Shown here piece after piece: positions 1-4,393 of a stretch of 5,481 nt of DNA. Position numbers and translations under genes: made by a program. The stretch is taken from contig JAJZCT010000268.1 of assembly GCA_021828925.1 (NCBI GenBank), forward strand, positions 1 to 5,481, in the 5' to 3' direction. The DNA comes from Planctomycetota bacterium (GTDB lineage: Bacteria; Planctomycetota; Phycisphaerae; WQYP01). The notes under the pieces are model-generated. The model had not been told where the DNA came from, made no database searches, and was given only the letters and a program-made list of their open reading frames with translations. Position 1 is the stretch's first letter, and each line of letters starts with the position of its first letter.

Positions 1-177
1 TCTGCTTTGTTGTCGGATCTCGCAGACTCATTATTAAGAGTCGGCTCGATCCTCCGCCGCGCATACGGGACATTTCAGACCCATCGCAATCCCGGCCATT
101 ACTCGGACAGGCTCCTAGGATCATTTTCTAACATCCACGATATTTTTCGTCAACACGATAACTCAATAATTAGTTGC
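1..177. other. Gene-free left edge
   Basis: I find no convincing gene here. A TTG-initiated frame runs through it into the cytochrome gene, but it has no ribosome binding site and its product resembles no family I know. The region holds an imperfect hairpin (15-52, listed separately), an 8-bp palindrome TCCTAGGA (114-121), and a 7-bp direct repeat CACGATA at 136-142 and 154-160. It lies downstream of the minus-strand cytochrome. I looked for a terminator for that gene near 100-177 on the minus strand and saw no clear GC stem followed by a T-tract. Confidence 0.5.
15..52. repeat. Imperfect inverted repeat (hairpin), 15-nt arms
   Basis: The arms 15-29 and 38-52 are reverse complements at 12 of 15 positions around an 8-nt loop (30-37). 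The inner five pairs (GACTC/GAGTC) and outer five pairs (GGATC/GATCC) are perfect; the mismatches lie between them. No T-tract follows on either strand, so a standard intrinsic terminator is unlikely. It could be a REP-like palindromic unit, a hairpin of a mobile-element end, or an RNA fold at the end of a transcript. The sequence alone does not decide. Confidence 0.5.
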
Positions 178-618
178 TTAATGCTTATCAAATTGCTTTT
201 TGAGATAATCAATAACTTCCCAGCGCTGTTTGCGGCTCAGTGAATCGCGGAAGCTGGGCATGGGGCTGTGACCATGCGTGATTTTCCAGAAGATGGCACC
301 TTCGCCCTGAGACCAAAACGATGCCGTGGTTAAATTGGCCGGATGCGGGCTTAGAAATGCTCCGGTCGGCCCATCCCCCGTACCATCGGATCCGTGACAC
401 GCTTCACAATTGGCGGAAAACAGGCTCCTGCCCGCGCGAATGACGGCCGAAGTACCGGGAATCGGGTTCGCCTTCGACTTAGCGGAAGCGGGTGCCCGCC
501 ATGAATCCACGCGATCTATTTGCTTGCGGATTGCATTTATATTCAGGCCCGTCGCCAAGGAAACACCCAAGACACTAGCTAATCCGCCAACTGTTAAGAT
601 CGTGCGTAGCTGATTCAT
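178..618 (-). CDS. Single-heme class I c-type cytochrome (paralog A)
   Basis: The gene encodes a 146-aa exported cytochrome c, presumably a periplasmic or membrane-tethered electron carrier. The sequence shows a hydrophobic N-terminal segment (about residues 7-25, no lipobox Cys), a linker with a SWxAP...NPIP motif, the heme-binding CEACH (71-75), and a probable distal ligand Met120 in HSPMPSF. The region after the heme (GDGPTGAFL..PHPANL) and the C-terminal RWEVIDYL helix are typical of small cbb3/CccA-like cytochrome domains and of the monoheme subunit of alternative complex III. I chose ATG 618 because AAGGA at 628-632 sits 9 nt upstream; a GTG immediately before it (621) is possible. It is divergent from a close paralog at 1059, about 86% identical from the residues flanking the heme motif to the end of the last helix. 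The electron partners are not encoded here. Confidence 0.9.
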   Translation of the reverse strand: MNQLRTILTVGGLASVLGVSLATGLNINAIRKQIDRVDSWRAPASAKSKANPIPGTSAVIRAGRSLFSANCEACHGSDGTGDGPTGAFLSPHPANLTTASFWSQGEGAIFWKITHGHSPMPSFRDSLSRKQRWEVIDYLKKQFDKH

Positions 619-641
619 CACGCTGATTCCTTTTTCAAGTA

Positions 642-647
642 ACTATA
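642..647 (-). promoter_or_regulatory. Possible -10 box for cytochrome A
   Basis: Read on the minus strand, TATAGT matches five of six positions of TATAAT and lies 24 nt upstream of the chosen ATG. No good TTGACA-like box sits 16-18 nt further upstream, which would suit an activator-dependent promoter. The palindrome at 677-698 would be centred near -52 relative to the implied start site. Confidence 0.3.
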
Positions 648-676
648 TTTTTCGACACATTCAGCCGACCGAAGGG

Positions 677-698
677 GTTCGTGAAACATTTCACGAAC
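677..698. promoter_or_regulatory. Perfect palindrome, likely CRP/FNR- or Rex-type operator
   Basis: Arms GTTCGTGAAA and TTTCACGAAC are exact reverse complements around a CA centre. The core reads GTGA-N6-TCAC, the layout of CRP/FNR-family sites, and also TCGTGAA-N4-TTCACGA, one base per half-site from the Rex consensus TTGTGAA-N4-TTCACAA. Both families commonly control respiratory genes. It lies 59 bp upstream of the start of cytochrome A. As RNA it could also form a hairpin, but the symmetry, length and position favour a dimer-binding DNA site. Which regulator binds is inference. Confidence 0.6.
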
Positions 699-715
699 AA
701 GAACATCTGCCCCCG

Positions 716-729
716 GACGCTTTCGCGTC
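716..729 (-). other. GNRA-capped hairpin in cytochrome A leader
   Basis: On the minus strand this reads GACGC-GAAA-GCGTC, a five-pair stem closed by a GAAA tetraloop, a particularly stable RNA motif. It lies about 100 nt upstream of the cytochrome A start. It would be transcribed only if the minus-strand transcript begins upstream of 730. It may be chance, but it is one of four hairpins in this leader. Confidence 0.3.
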
Positions 730-763
730 TGTCATGGACACGTATCATCGCAAAAGGCTCGCG

Positions 764-788
764 AAATAAAATCGGGACTAATCCCCGA
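764..788 (-). terminator. Terminator- or attenuator-like hairpin
   Basis: On the minus strand, 788-772 folds as TC(G)GGGA-TTAG-TCCCGA, a six-pair stem with one bulged G and a four-base loop, followed directly by TTTTATTT (771-764). No gene lies upstream on this strand before the divergent cytochrome, so an ordinary end-of-gene terminator makes little sense. It may insulate cytochrome A from antisense transcription or act as an attenuator in a long leader. Confidence 0.4.
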
Positions 789-817
789 CAGTACGTAAGA
801 ATTTGTTCCCTAACGCG

Positions 818-850
818 GCTAGGATTTTGCCTGAGGGGTGCTAGGATTTT
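818..850. repeat. Direct repeat GCTAGGATTTT, 22-bp period
   Basis: The 11-mer GCTAGGATTTT occurs exactly at 818-828 and again at 840-850. The start-to-start distance of 22 bp is about two helical turns, so both copies face the same side of the DNA, as expected for tandem binding of a regulator. The second copy also belongs to a CTAGG/CCTAG inverted repeat (841-845 and 853-857). Confidence 0.5.
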
Positions 851-930
851 CACCTAGAGTATTGCATCAAAGCATTGATTTTATTAGCGATTACGTATTA
901 CTCCGGGGCTGAAAGTAGCGCACGCAGATG

Positions 931-960
931 TTGACCTAAAGTTTTGATGTATTGAATAAT
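931..960 (+). promoter_or_regulatory. Candidate sigma-70-like promoter upstream of cytochrome B
   Basis: TTGACC (931-936) is followed after 18 bp by AATAAT (955-960); each matches five of six consensus positions. A start near 967 would give a leader of about 90 nt before cytochrome B. Confidence 0.4.
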
Positions 961-1020
961 TTAGCAACTGTCGCGATAGTATGAATCATCGTTAGCACTG
1001 CAACGCCTGTGGTTGACGAT

Positions 1021-1029
1021 TGGTATAAT
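1021..1029 (+). promoter_or_regulatory. Extended -10 promoter for cytochrome B
   Basis: The sequence TGGTATAAT is a perfect TATAAT box preceded by the TGn extension. No good -35 box lies at 17 bp (CAACGC at 1001-1006), as is usual for extended -10 promoters. Transcription would start near 1036, leaving a short leader that includes the AGGAG site at 1045-1049. Confidence 0.6.
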
Positions 1030-1044
1030 GGTAAAAATGCAAAC

Positions 1045-1049
1045 AGGAG
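1045..1049 (+). promoter_or_regulatory. Ribosome binding site deciding the cytochrome B start
   Basis: AGGAG directly abuts the first in-frame ATG (1050), which is too close for initiation, and lies 9 nt before the ATG at 1059. The second ATG is therefore the likely start. Confidence 0.7.
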
Positions 1050-1058
1050 ATGGTTTCG

Positions 1059-1496
1059 ATGTTGTTAAACTTATCAAAATTGGCGGTGGTCATCATCGGT
1101 GCCGCCTTGGTTACAGGCAGCGGTAATACCGCCATTTCCCCCGTGGGCAAGCCCATTGAGTTGTCAAGTTGGAAAGCGCCGCATTCCGCATGGAAGAAGA
1201 AAAATCCGATTCCCATGTCCTCAGCATCCATTCAAGCGGGACACGCGATATTTTCTCAAAATTGCGAGGCCTGCCATGGATCCAATGGAAAAGGAGATGG
1301 CCCGACCGGCGCATTTTTAAACCCCCATCCGGCAAATTTAACAAAAGCCTCTTTCTGGGCGCAAACAGACGGAGCTATTTTTTGGAAAATCACGCATGGT
1401 CACAGCCCCATGCCCAGTTTTCGTGATTCGTTAAGCCGCAAGCAACGATGGGAGGTGATTAACTACATCAGACATGCGTTTGGTAAAGGTAAATAG
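1059..1496 (+). CDS. Single-heme class I c-type cytochrome (paralog B)
   Basis: The gene encodes a 145-aa exported cytochrome c. It has an N-terminal signal or anchor segment (residues 1-20), the CEACH heme motif (69-73) and the probable axial Met118 in HSPMPSF. It is a close paralog of the divergent gene at 178-618: 61 of 71 residues match from just before the heme motif through the last helix, including 29 consecutive residues around the Met ligand, while the signal regions share little. In the pre-heme linker a SWxAP...NPIP pattern is conserved. The ATG at 1050 is disfavoured because AGGAG touches it. The gene has its own promoter and a terminator at 1608-1635. Two near-equal cytochromes could serve different partners or conditions; the window does not show which. 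Confidence 0.9.
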   Translation: MLLNLSKLAVVIIGAALVTGSGNTAISPVGKPIELSSWKAPHSAWKKKNPIPMSSASIQAGHAIFSQNCEACHGSNGKGDGPTGAFLNPHPANLTKASFWAQTDGAIFWKITHGHSPMPSFRDSLSRKQRWEVINYIRHAFGKGK

Positions 1497-1620
1497 GCAG
1501 CACGGAAGCATCGTAGACGGAGAGAGAACGCGGCCTTGTGGGCTACATCTCATCCCGCGCAATCGGCATTGCCATTTAAATAACCCAGTCGAAAACGCGT
1601 TTAATACCGCCAGTGAGGCG
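1497..1620. other. Convergent intergenic region
   Basis: This short gap separates the 3' ends of cytochrome B and the DoxX-like gene. It holds a GCAAT-CGGC-ATTGC hairpin (1559-1572), an AAACGCGTTT palindrome (1593-1602), and the stem of the terminator at 1608-1635. I see no coding sequence. Confidence 0.6.
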
Positions 1621-1635
1621 TTATTTTTTCTTTTT
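1608..1635 (+). terminator. Intrinsic terminator of cytochrome B
   Basis: The stem CGCC (1608-1611) and GGCG (1617-1620) with loop AGTGA is followed by TTATTTTTTCTTTTT (1621-1635). The stem is short but GC-only and the T-tract is long. The T-tract is also the 3' end of the convergent DoxX-like gene, where it encodes the stop codon and four lysines. Confidence 0.65.
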
Positions 1636-2082
1636 GCCACAGAAGATCAGGGCATCGGCGGATAGCATCCCCGGCCCGCTGAGCAGAATCAATCCTGAAA
1701 TTGCGATCAAACTAAGTTGAAAATCTATGGATCCAAAACCGCCCGCAAAAGATACCCAAATAATTCCGATCAGATTAAGGATCAGAACAACACTTACGAT
1801 CCGCGAGAGCAGTCCCACAATAATTAATATACCACCGAAAAATTGCGTTATGCCGGCAAGATAAGCCCAGACGGTTGTTGGCAGGAGCGGCAGGTGATCC
1901 GATGCCAGCATCTGGGTAAACGTGTGCATGCCCTGGCCGCCAAAAAGCCCAAATAAGAATTGCCCGCTGTAGTAGATAAAGATAATGCCCATCATCACCC
2001 GCACCAGCAATGTGCCCAGCCCCGTTGCCAGTAGCGAGCTTGCGCATGAGCCAGACGTCGTCGTTTCAGTATTTGCTGCCAT
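1621..2082 (-). CDS. DoxX-family integral membrane protein
   Basis: The gene encodes a 153-aa membrane protein with four predicted transmembrane helices (about residues 20-45, 70-92, 95-115 and 120-138). The RVMMGIIFIYYSGQFLFG segment and the ITQFFGGILIIVGLLSR segment are typical of the DoxX/YphA-type family. Founding members (DoxD/DoxA) belong to a thiosulfate:quinone oxidoreductase; most bacterial homologues are poorly characterised and linked to redox or thiol stress. I chose ATG 2082 because AGGAG (2092-2096) precedes it by 9 nt; a longer frame from 2130 adds 16 residues without a comparable site. The protein ends in four lysines encoded by the T-tract of the convergent terminator. Its position next to two cytochromes fits a membrane redox role, but that is inference. 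Confidence 0.85.
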   Translation of the reverse strand: MAANTETTTSGSCASSLLATGLGTLLVRVMMGIIFIYYSGQFLFGLFGGQGMHTFTQMLASDHLPLLPTTVWAYLAGITQFFGGILIIVGLLSRIVSVVLILNLIGIIWVSFAGGFGSIDFQLSLIAISGLILLSGPGMLSADALIFCGKKKK

Positions 2083-2319
2083 GGAAGAAAACTCCTGTAA
2101 GAGAAACATACAATTCTGTGAATTCGCCAAGGGCGACGGAATTTTTGCGTAATCTATTGAACCGTTAAGATCTTTGCCCTGACTACGCTTTATTCATGCC
2201 GCGACAACGAAATCATCTTTCAGCAGCTGGTGTATAAACTACCGTCGGAATTCGTCGGGGTCAAGGACGTGGCCGTTTCGGCGCGATATTTTCGGGCGGC
2301 TTGCCAAGATGTGAATTGC

Positions 2320-2340
2320 CGATTCGGTGACGATTCGGTG
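2320..2340. repeat. Tandem direct repeat CGATTCGGTG, 11-bp period
   Basis: CGATTCGGTG occurs at 2320-2329 and exactly again at 2331-2340, separated by one A. The 11-bp period places both copies on one face of the helix, as in sites for OmpR/PhoB-type response regulators. It ends 6 bp before the candidate -35 box of the sulfotransferase operon, a plausible activator position. Confidence 0.5.
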
Positions 2341-2346
2341 GCGCAG

Positions 2347-2375
2347 TTTTGCCTTGACTCTAGTTCGTGTATACT
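2347..2375 (+). promoter_or_regulatory. Candidate promoter of the sulfotransferase operon
   Basis: TATACT (2370-2375) matches five of six positions of a -10 box. At 17 bp upstream lies only a weak TTTTGC (2347-2352). A TTGACT at 2354-2359 is too close to pair with this -10. The weak -35 and the adjacent tandem repeat suggest activator dependence. Confidence 0.35.
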
Positions 2376-2424
2376 TCCCCACAGGTCGTCCGGATCACGA
2401 TTTATCTTTTGAAAGGATGGGTTC

Positions 2425-3252
2425 ATGTTCGACAAAAAACTGGTGTTTAACGCCTCGCTGCCGCGTTCCGGTTCCACGCTGATGCAGAATATTCTGGCGC
2501 AAAATCCACGCTTTTATTGCACCCCCACCAGCGGGGTTATCGATCTGATGCTGGCATCGCGAAAATATTACACCGAACTGGCTGAATTTAAGGCTCAGGA
2601 TCCCGACCTCATGCAGAAGGGCTTTTTAAACTATTGCCGCTACGGCATCAATGGCTTCTATGAAGGCGTAACCGATAAGCCGGTATGTGTGGACAAATGC
2701 CGCAGTTGGTTTCATTATCATGACTGGGTCAAACAGTACGTGCCCAATCCTAAATATATTGTGTGCGTGCGCGACTTACGTGCCATTCTCTCATCGATGG
2801 AAAAGTTGTTCCGTAAGAATCGGGATCGTGCTGACGCCGATGAAGTTACCGGAACCCTGACCATGATTACCGTCAATAATCGCGTGATGCGCTGGCTTAA
2901 CGGCCCGCCGGTCGGCATTGCCATTGGCCGCCTGATTGAAGCCATTCAGACCAATCTGATCCGGCAACTACATGTGGTGCGTTTTGAAGATTTAACCACC
3001 AATCCTGCCGATGTCATGAAACGTGTCTATGATTACTTGGAAGAACCTTATTTTGAGCATGATTTTAACAATGTGGCACAGATGACGCAGGAAAATGATC
3101 AGTATCACACCATTTATGGGGATCATCGCATCCGCAGTAAAGTTGAACCTGTGACACCTGATTTTATCGATGTGCTTGGAAAAGACCTCTGTAATATGGT
3201 GCGCACCAATTACGCCCTGTTCTATAACGCGTTTTATCCTGATAAGCGATAA
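2425..3252 (+). CDS. PAPS-dependent sulfotransferase family protein
   Basis: The gene encodes a 275-aa soluble sulfotransferase that probably moves a sulfuryl group from PAPS to an unknown acceptor. The 5'-phosphosulfate loop LPRSGSTL is at residues 12-19, and the 3'-phosphate-binding segment YIVCVRDLRAILSS is at 111-124, with Arg116 and Ser123/124 as expected ligands. A DK pair (90-91) and the VVRFEDL motif (184-190) also fit the family. No signal peptide is visible, so it is likely cytoplasmic. ATG 2425 has AAGGA (2413-2417) 7 nt upstream. It is the first gene of a compact set; its stop is 10 nt before the YrdC-phosphatase fusion. The acceptor cannot be inferred: family members act on lipids, glycans, peptides and small molecules. 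Its presence ahead of housekeeping genes is unusual. Confidence 0.85.
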   Translation: MFDKKLVFNASLPRSGSTLMQNILAQNPRFYCTPTSGVIDLMLASRKYYTELAEFKAQDPDLMQKGFLNYCRYGINGFYEGVTDKPVCVDKCRSWFHYHDWVKQYVPNPKYIVCVRDLRAILSSMEKLFRKNRDRADADEVTGTLTMITVNNRVMRWLNGPPVGIAIGRLIEAIQTNLIRQLHVVRFEDLTTNPADVMKRVYDYLEEPYFEHDFNNVAQMTQENDQYHTIYGDHRIRSKVEPVTPDFIDVLGKDLCNMVRTNYALFYNAFYPDKR

Positions 3253-3262
3253 GACGCTTGAC

Positions 3263-4393
3263 ATGGAATCGCCGTCAATGAAAGTTATGCCTGTCAGACC
3301 CAGCCTGCATGCTGCGGATGAAACGTTAATCCGTGCTGCTGAAGCTCTGCGTGGCGGCAAATTGGTGGGACTTCCTACCGAGACCGTCTACGGCATTGCG
3401 TGCAGCTTGGGGCGGCCCGCCGGACTTCAGGCCTTAAAAGACACCATGAAGATTCAGAATCATCCGGCCTGGGTCATTCATGTCAGCTCAGTAGACCGTA
3501 TCGCTGAGATTGTTTCCCATGTCCCGCCGTTGGCTCGCCGACTGGCCCGCAGGTTGTGGCCGGGCCCGCTGTCCCTCCAACTGCCCCTTGAGCCAGCCGA
3601 CGTGGAACGCCTGGTGCAGTTGACAGGGCGGCAGACCGCCGCTGAAGCGATGGTGGATGGGTGCGTAACTTTGCGCTGCACGGAAGTTGAAATAACTCGT
3701 CAAATTATCGACCTCGCCGGCGAACCGGTGACGATCGTCGGGGCAGTTGGTAATCATTTGGTAGACAGTGCTGAGAATTTGCCCCCGGTGATAAGTCGGC
3801 AATTATCGGTTGCCGTCGCCGGGCCACCTCCGCGTTATAAAAATATTTCCACGCTCGTACGAGTTACAGGACATCACTTGGACGTTTTGCGGGAAGGTGC
3901 CATAGCCCAGCGCGTGATTCGTCGCCTGGAAGATACCGTGATCGTTTTTGTGTGTAGCGGCAATACCTGTCGGTCTCCTATGGCCGCGGGGCTGGCATTG
4001 CATATCCTTGCTGAGAAACTTAACATTCCACCAGACGAACTGCCGAGTCGGCATATCGTGGTTCGTTCGGCCGGCGTTCACACGTCCGGCGGAATGCCGG
4101 CAGCCGGAGAAGCGGTAAAAATTCTCGGAGCGATGGGGGTGGATATTCACAAGCACCGATCTGCGCCTCTGACCGATGATTTATTGCGGCGCGCCGATAT
4201 GATATTTACCATGACGCAGGCTCATCGTGAAGAAATAATATCTCGTATGCCCACGGCGGGTGAAAAAACATTCACCTTGGACCCGGACGGCGATATTGAC
4301 GACCCGATCGGGCAGGGAGAACAGGTATATAGAAAGACAGCACAACGGCTGGAAAAACTGATTCGTAACCGCGTTGTGGAGATGGAATTATGA
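3263..4393 (+). CDS. Fusion: Sua5/YrdC-like domain plus YwlE-type low-molecular-weight phosphatase
   Basis: The 376-aa product joins two domains. Residues about 18-222 are Sua5/YrdC/TsaC-like, the family that makes threonylcarbamoyl-AMP for tRNA t6A: LPTETVYGIA (37-46), WPGPLSLQL (99-107), STLV (196-199) and LREGAI (209-214). The usual KxR/SxN residues are partly lost: K63-I-Q65 replaces KxR, and V162-G-N164 replaces SxN. Residues 226-370 are a low-molecular-weight phosphatase with the P-loop CSGNTCRS (231-238; nucleophile Cys231, Arg237) and the acid loop DDPIG (Asp347). Thr235 matches the Thr that gives Bacillus YwlE its phosphoarginine preference. ATG 3263 follows the previous stop by 10 nt; no strong ribosome binding site is visible and ATG 3278 is an alternative. 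The stop overlaps the next gene by 4 nt. The YrdC half may be inactive, altered or regulatory; the phosphatase half looks active. Confidence 0.85.
   Translation: MESPSMKVMPVRPSLHAADETLIRAAEALRGGKLVGLPTETVYGIACSLGRPAGLQALKDTMKIQNHPAWVIHVSSVDRIAEIVSHVPPLARRLARRLWPGPLSLQLPLEPADVERLVQLTGRQTAAEAMVDGCVTLRCTEVEITRQIIDLAGEPVTIVGAVGNHLVDSAENLPPVISRQLSVAVAGPPPRYKNISTLVRVTGHHLDVLREGAIAQRVIRRLEDTVIVFVCSGNTCRSPMAAGLALHILAEKLNIPPDELPSRHIVVRSAGVHTSGGMPAAGEAVKILGAMGVDIHKHRSAPLTDDLLRRADMIFTMTQAHREEIISRMPTAGEKTFTLDPDGDIDDPIGQGEQVYRKTAQRLEKLIRNRVVEMEL

Larger units (their letters stand above)
619..1058. other. Divergent cytochrome intergenic region (440 bp)
   Basis: The spacer separates two head-to-head cytochrome genes and I find no credible coding frame in it; a 72-codon minus-strand frame has no ribosome binding site or family resemblance. 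It is rich in potential control signals: a perfect 22-bp palindrome (677-698), a GNRA-capped hairpin on the minus strand (716-729), a terminator-like hairpin on the minus strand (764-788), an 11-bp direct repeat (818-828 and 840-850), a CTAGG/CCTAG hairpin (841-857), and promoters facing the plus-strand cytochrome (931-960 and 1021-1029). Confidence 0.7.
2083..2424. other. Divergent intergenic region upstream of the sulfotransferase operon
   Basis: This 342-bp spacer lies between the divergent DoxX-like and sulfotransferase genes. Small frames cross it on both strands but lack ribosome binding sites and family resemblance. It contains the doxX-side AGGAG (2092-2096), a CGTCGG direct repeat with a 10-bp period (2243-2248 and 2253-2258), a tandem CGATTCGGTG repeat (2320-2340), and a possible promoter at 2347-2375. 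I see no clear promoter for the DoxX-like gene. Confidence 0.55.

Noticed and set aside
36..60. A TCGGCTCGATCC stretch resembling the T-arm of a tRNA or the 3' end of tmRNA
   Set aside because: The five-pair T stem does not form, T54 is missing, and no acceptor, D-arm or anticodon arm can be placed around it. The bases belong to the imperfect hairpin at 15-52.
1..121. Possible insertion-sequence end (minus strand begins GGAGCCTGTCCG, followed by a short ATG frame with CPVC)
   Set aside because: The frame stops after about 20 codons, no matching inverted end or target duplication is visible, and no transposase motif can be read.
7..243. 78-codon plus-strand frame with a TTG start
   Set aside because: It overlaps the 3' end of a clear cytochrome gene on the other strand, lacks a ribosome binding site, and resembles no family.
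635..853. 72-codon minus-strand frame in the cytochrome spacer
   Set aside because: It runs through the palindrome and hairpins, has no ribosome binding site, and its composition looks random.
1013..1029. TTGACG paired with TATAAT as a -35/-10 promoter
   Set aside because: Only five bases separate the two hexamers, far short of 16-18; the TATAAT works instead as an extended -10 element.
2220..2477. 85-codon minus-strand and 60-codon plus-strand frames upstream of the sulfotransferase
   Set aside because: They overlap each other or the sulfotransferase start, lack ribosome binding sites, and cover the repeats and promoter.
3170..3262. Upstream start for the YrdC-phosphatase fusion inside the sulfotransferase gene
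   Set aside because: The extra 31 residues are an out-of-frame reading of sulfotransferase codons, unlike the YrdC N-terminus; ATG 3263 just after the stop is more natural.
2992..3360. 122-codon minus-strand frame across the sulfotransferase and fusion junction
   Set aside because: It is antisense to two genes with clear family motifs, and shows none of its own.
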